The notes beneath the pieces were generated by a model. The model saw only the letters and a program-made list of their open reading frames with translations, had not been told where the DNA came from and ran no database searches. DNA of 33,480 nt from GCA-002790365 sp964486645 (GTDB taxonomy: Bacteria; Bacteroidota; Ignavibacteria; Ignavibacteriales; Ignavibacteriaceae). Position numbers and translations under genes: made by a program. The stretch covers positions 1 to 33,480 of the forward strand of contig CAZAOG010000013.1 in assembly GCA_964486645.1 (NCBI GenBank). Direction: 5' to 3'. Within the stretch, counting starts at the first letter, position 1, and each line of letters starts with the position of its first letter. Below, piece by piece: positions 31,086 to 33,480 of this stretch.

Positions 31086-33095
31086 ATGAAAAAAGTGTTT
31101 AACTATTTTATTCTACTAATGGTAATGAGTGTATCAATCGGTTACGCTCAAACTCTGAAAGTCAGTACGTATGGTCTATCGCCGAGAGATGTTGAGAGGG
31201 ATACTTTAACCACACCTAAATATTTTGATAGAGCATATAACGGTTTGCAAAATGTAGGCAACGAGACCAAAGTATTTTTGAAGGCTGAAAAGTCAACAAA
31301 ATTTACTTCTCCTGTTTGGACATTTCTTTCTAAACCCTCAGGTTCTACAGTTGCTTTCGGCAGTACCAAAGATGTAGATACATCCAATCAGATTATAAAT
31401 TTTATTCCGGATAAAGTCGGTACTTATGTAATTGTTGTAAGCGACGGAGCTTTAGCCGATACAATTACCATCAACTCTTCGCTTTTTGTAGGAATAGATA
31501 AAGGAGCTTGTTACGTTTGTCATAACGGTTTGCTTTCGCCCGATCCTATTTTTAATAATTGGACGCAAACCGGTCATTCAACTATGTTGGAACGCGGATT
31601 GGACGGTACATTGAGCAGTTATTATGCTGAACGCTGTATAAGTTGTCACACAACCGGTTATGATACAACCGCCACAAACAATGGATTCGACGATCGACCG
31701 TTTACATTCCCGAGTGTTTTGCAAGCGGGTATGTATGATTCGATGAAAACCGTTTACCCTGAAGCAATGCAGTTGGCAAACATACAATGCGAGAGTTGTC
31801 ACGGACCCGGTGAAAATCATTATGGAAATACAAATGATTCCAGAATGGTAAAGACATTATCCGCCGATAACTGTGCCTCTTGCCACGATGCCGGTACTCA
31901 TCACGTTTACCCTGAACAATGGGATTTTTCGCAACACGCCAATCCCAAATATGCAAGTTATGCCGGAAGTAGAGCGAGCTGCGCACAATGCCATAGCGGT
32001 TCCGGTTATGTTGAGTATATGAAGAGCGGAGAACAACCTTTACAGGAAGCACCGCCGGTTACAGCCATTACCTGCGCCGTTTGTCACGATCCTCACGATG
32101 CAGCTAACAAGCATCAACTTAGAACATTAAGTACTACTCTCGGTAACGGTGTAACGATAACGGAAGGCGGGACGGGTGTGCTTTGTATGAGCTGCCATAA
32201 AAGCCGCAGAGATGCTGTTGATTATACAAACAAGTACTTGGATAATCTAAGTCCATATTACGGACCTCATAACGGTCCTCAAGCCGATATGCTTCTGGCT
32301 AAAAATGCAGTAACATTCGGATTGTCACTCCCCACTTCTCCTCATTTGGCAGCAACGGAAAACTCTTGTGCCGACTGTCATATGTACGCCGGAAAAGTTG
32401 ATGCGAACAACGATGTTATTTTGGTAGGTTCTCATACTTTCAGCATGAAAGATCCGAATGGTGTGGATAATGTTGCCGCTTGCTTTACTTGTCACGGTAA
32501 TTTCGGTACAAAATTTTCCGACAAGAAATTCTATGTAAACGGAAATGCCGACTTAGATCAAAACGGAACAGCTGAAGGTCTTCAGATTGAAATTCAAGGT
32601 TTACTTGACAGGCTTGCCAAATTATTACCTCCGGTTGGTTCAACGGATGTATCCGTTACGGATTCATCAATTACATTAGTACAGGCTCAAGCTGCTTACA
32701 ATTATTTGTTGGTATTAAAAGACCGTAGTCTTGGTGTTCACAATCCGGCATACGCTTATTCTTTGTTAGCTGCATCAATACAACAATTAGATGGAACAAC
32801 AGGAATAGAACTAATAGATAACACCTTGCCCGAATCATACGTACTTTCTCAAAATTACCCCAATCCTTTTAATCCGTCCACACAGATTAATTTTTCAATA
32901 CCCGAAGAAACCAATGTGAAACTAATAGTTTATGATGTATTGGGAAAAGAAGTAACTCAGCTTGTAAATCAAATGATGAGAGCAGGAAGTTACACTTTCA
33001 GTTGGAATGCAAAAGGAAATTCATCCGGTATTTACTTCTATAAATTGCAGACCGATAATTTTGTGAAAGTTAAAAAAATGATTCTGCTCAAATAA
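31086..33095 (+). CDS. Nine-heme cytochrome c with T9SS sorting domain
   Basis: The 669-residue protein begins with a signal peptide (to about residue 21, Y-A-Q). An Ig/PKD-like beta domain follows (about 65-135). Nine CXXCH motifs are present at residues 142, 184, 235, 263, 299, 330, 367, 428 and 466, with further His residues available as distal ligands. A helical spacer leads to a C-terminal type IX sorting domain (581-669: S-Q-N-Y-P-N-P-F-N-P ... V-K-K-M-I-L-L-K). It should be loaded with heme in the periplasm, then exported by T9SS to the cell surface, fitting extracellular electron transfer. It follows the receiver gene by 21 bp behind the sigma-54-like promoter, and a terminator closes the unit. 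A surface enzyme role, such as cytochrome c554-like nitrogen chemistry, is an alternative. Confidence 0.9.
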   Translation: MKKVFNYFILLMVMSVSIGYAQTLKVSTYGLSPRDVERDTLTTPKYFDRAYNGLQNVGNETKVFLKAEKSTKFTSPVWTFLSKPSGSTVAFGSTKDVDTSNQIINFIPDKVGTYVIVVSDGALADTITINSSLFVGIDKGACYVCHNGLLSPDPIFNNWTQTGHSTMLERGLDGTLSSYYAERCISCHTTGYDTTATNNGFDDRPFTFPSVLQAGMYDSMKTVYPEAMQLANIQCESCHGPGENHYGNTNDSRMVKTLSADNCASCHDAGTHHVYPEQWDFSQHANPKYASYAGSRASCAQCHSGSGYVEYMKSGEQPLQEAPPVTAITCAVCHDPHDAANKHQLRTLSTTLGNGVTITEGGTGVLCMSCHKSRRDAVDYTNKYLDNLSPYYGPHNGPQADMLLAKNAVTFGLSLPTSPHLAATENSCADCHMYAGKVDANNDVILVGSHTFSMKDPNGVDNVAACFTCHGNFGTKFSDKKFYVNGNADLDQNGTAEGLQIEIQGLLDRLAKLLPPVGSTDVSVTDSSITLVQAQAAYNYLLVLKDRSLGVHNPAYAYSLLAASIQQLDGTTGIELIDNTLPESYVLSQNYPNPFNPSTQINFSIPEETNVKLIVYDVLGKEVTQLVNQMMRAGSYTFSWNAKGNSSGIYFYKLQTDNFVKVKKMILLK

Positions 33096-33133
33096 GCAAT
33101 TTGTATATATGAACGGCAGCAGGGGAAATAAAA

Positions 33134-33160
33134 AAGGGCGGTTCAAAACCGCCCTTTTAT
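33134..33160. terminator. Strong bidirectional intrinsic terminator
   Basis: A perfect 10-bp stem AAGGGCGGTT/AACCGCCCTT (33134-33143 with 33147-33156) with a 3-nt loop has T residues after it on the plus strand and an A-run before it, which becomes a T-run on the minus strand. It separates the cytochrome gene from the convergent gene ending at 33182. Confidence 0.85.
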
Positions 33161-33181
33161 AATTTAAAGAGTTGAAACTAT

Positions 33182-33480
33182 TTATTTCTTTTCTTCTTCT
33201 TCCGATTCTTCATTTTCGGAAGCTTCGGTTTTTTTCTCTTCCTCATTTTGTGGTTCCGAGGTAGGTTCTTCCTTTACTTCTTCGTTTTCGGAAGTTTCGG
33301 TTTCTTTCTCTTCCTCATTTTGTGATTCGGAGTTAGGTTCTTCCTTTATTTCTTCGTTTTCGGAAGTTTCGGTTTTTTCCTCTTCTTCGTTTTGTGATTC
33401 CGATTTAGGTTCCTCCTTTACTTCTTCATTTTCGGAAGTTTCGGTTTTTTTCTCTTCCTCGTTTTGTGATTCCGATTTAG
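33182..33480 (-). CDS. Partial gene: acidic repetitive C-terminal tail
   Basis: The last 99 codons of a minus-strand gene are visible; its start lies beyond the window. They end in E-S-E-E-E-E-K-K and a TAA at 33182-33184. The sequence is a 24-residue repeat close to E-P-K-S-E-S-Q-N-E-E-E-K, K-T-E-T-S-E-N-E-E-V-K-E, present about four times, very rich in Glu with Lys, Ser and Thr and almost without hydrophobic residues. It must be an intrinsically disordered tail. The open frame across all repeats and the shared terminator support a real gene. Disordered acidic tails occur on ribosomal and other proteins in this phylum, but the visible part cannot identify the protein. Confidence 0.75.
   Translation of the reverse strand, partial: KSESQNEEEKKTETSENEEVKEEPKSESQNEEEEKTETSENEEIKEEPNSESQNEEEKETETSENEEVKEEPTSEPQNEEEKKTEASENEESEEEEKK
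33217..33480. repeat. 72-bp in-frame tandem repeat array
   Basis: The landmark CGGAAG of each unit falls at 33217, 33289, 33361 and 33433, an exact period of 72 bp, with the fourth unit cut by the window edge. Units differ by a few substitutions and no indels, so the 24-codon repeat keeps its frame. The purine/pyrimidine strand bias is extreme (Glu/Lys codons on the minus strand). Confidence 0.9.

Noticed and set aside
33217..33480. CRISPR array at the right edge
   Set aside because: The repetition is a direct 72-bp head-to-tail repeat with no unique spacers and is an open coding frame.

Overview
The window looks like chromosome from a low-GC member of the Ignavibacteria (Bacteroidota/Chlorobi group). 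Two proteins end in the type IX secretion (T9SS) sorting domain with the Q-N-Y-P-N-P-F-N-P motif typical of that lineage. Several others belong to families common there: a DUF5103-like protein, an LptD, DUF5666 repeats, a MORN-type YwqK protein and an AAA_14/DUF4143 ATPase. No rRNA, tRNA, CRISPR array, complete insertion sequence or phage module was found by eye.

Layout. (1) 124-2097 (-) is a T9SS-exported DUF5666 repeat protein, followed by a 0.6 kb gap with a REP-like palindrome cluster. (2) 2697-7734 (+) is a closely spaced run: prephenate dehydrogenase, a MORN-repeat exported protein, N-carbamoylputrescine amidase, a Cache-domain lipoprotein and agmatine deiminase. The two agmatine enzymes together convert agmatine to putrescine. 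(3) 7735-8366 is a gap crowded with different palindromes and tandem repeats, leading into an AAA_14/DUF4143 ATPase. (4) 10030-12866 is a three-gene proton-translocating transhydrogenase (pntAA-pntAB-pntB) closed by a good terminator. (5) 13033-21063 holds a small possible Sm-like protein, a DUF5103/CBM48-like exported protein, a Gfo/Idh/MocA oxidoreductase, a LEA-type lipoprotein, a phosphofructokinase with PPi-type signature residues, a ROK glucokinase and LptD. (6) 21320-21460 is the amino-terminal stub of a second DUF4143-type ATPase.

(7) 21556-25409 is a compact five-gene operon: porin, exported FMN-binding protein with an SGAT flavinylation motif, four-helix membrane protein, Tat-type protein with a NusG-II-like C-terminus, and ApbE flavin transferase. 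It reads as an extracytosolic flavin-based redox system and is one of the two most interesting regions. (8) On the minus strand follow a small membrane-associated protein of the DUF5683 type and mtaB. (9) 27574-33095 is the second highlight: a histidine kinase with a periplasmic CXXCH heme-binding motif, a sigma-54 activator response regulator, and a divergent unit with a sigma-54-like promoter, a single receiver-domain protein and a nine-heme cytochrome c ending in a T9SS sorting domain. This suggests redox- or heme-sensed, sigma-54-dependent expression of a surface multiheme cytochrome. (10) The right edge cuts through a minus-strand gene whose acidic C-terminal tail is made of exact-period 72-bp repeats.

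Many start codons were moved from the longest reading frame to an internal start where a Shine-Dalgarno sequence, signal peptide or promoter element argued for it; each case is stated. All family assignments come from reading motifs by eye, not from database searches.
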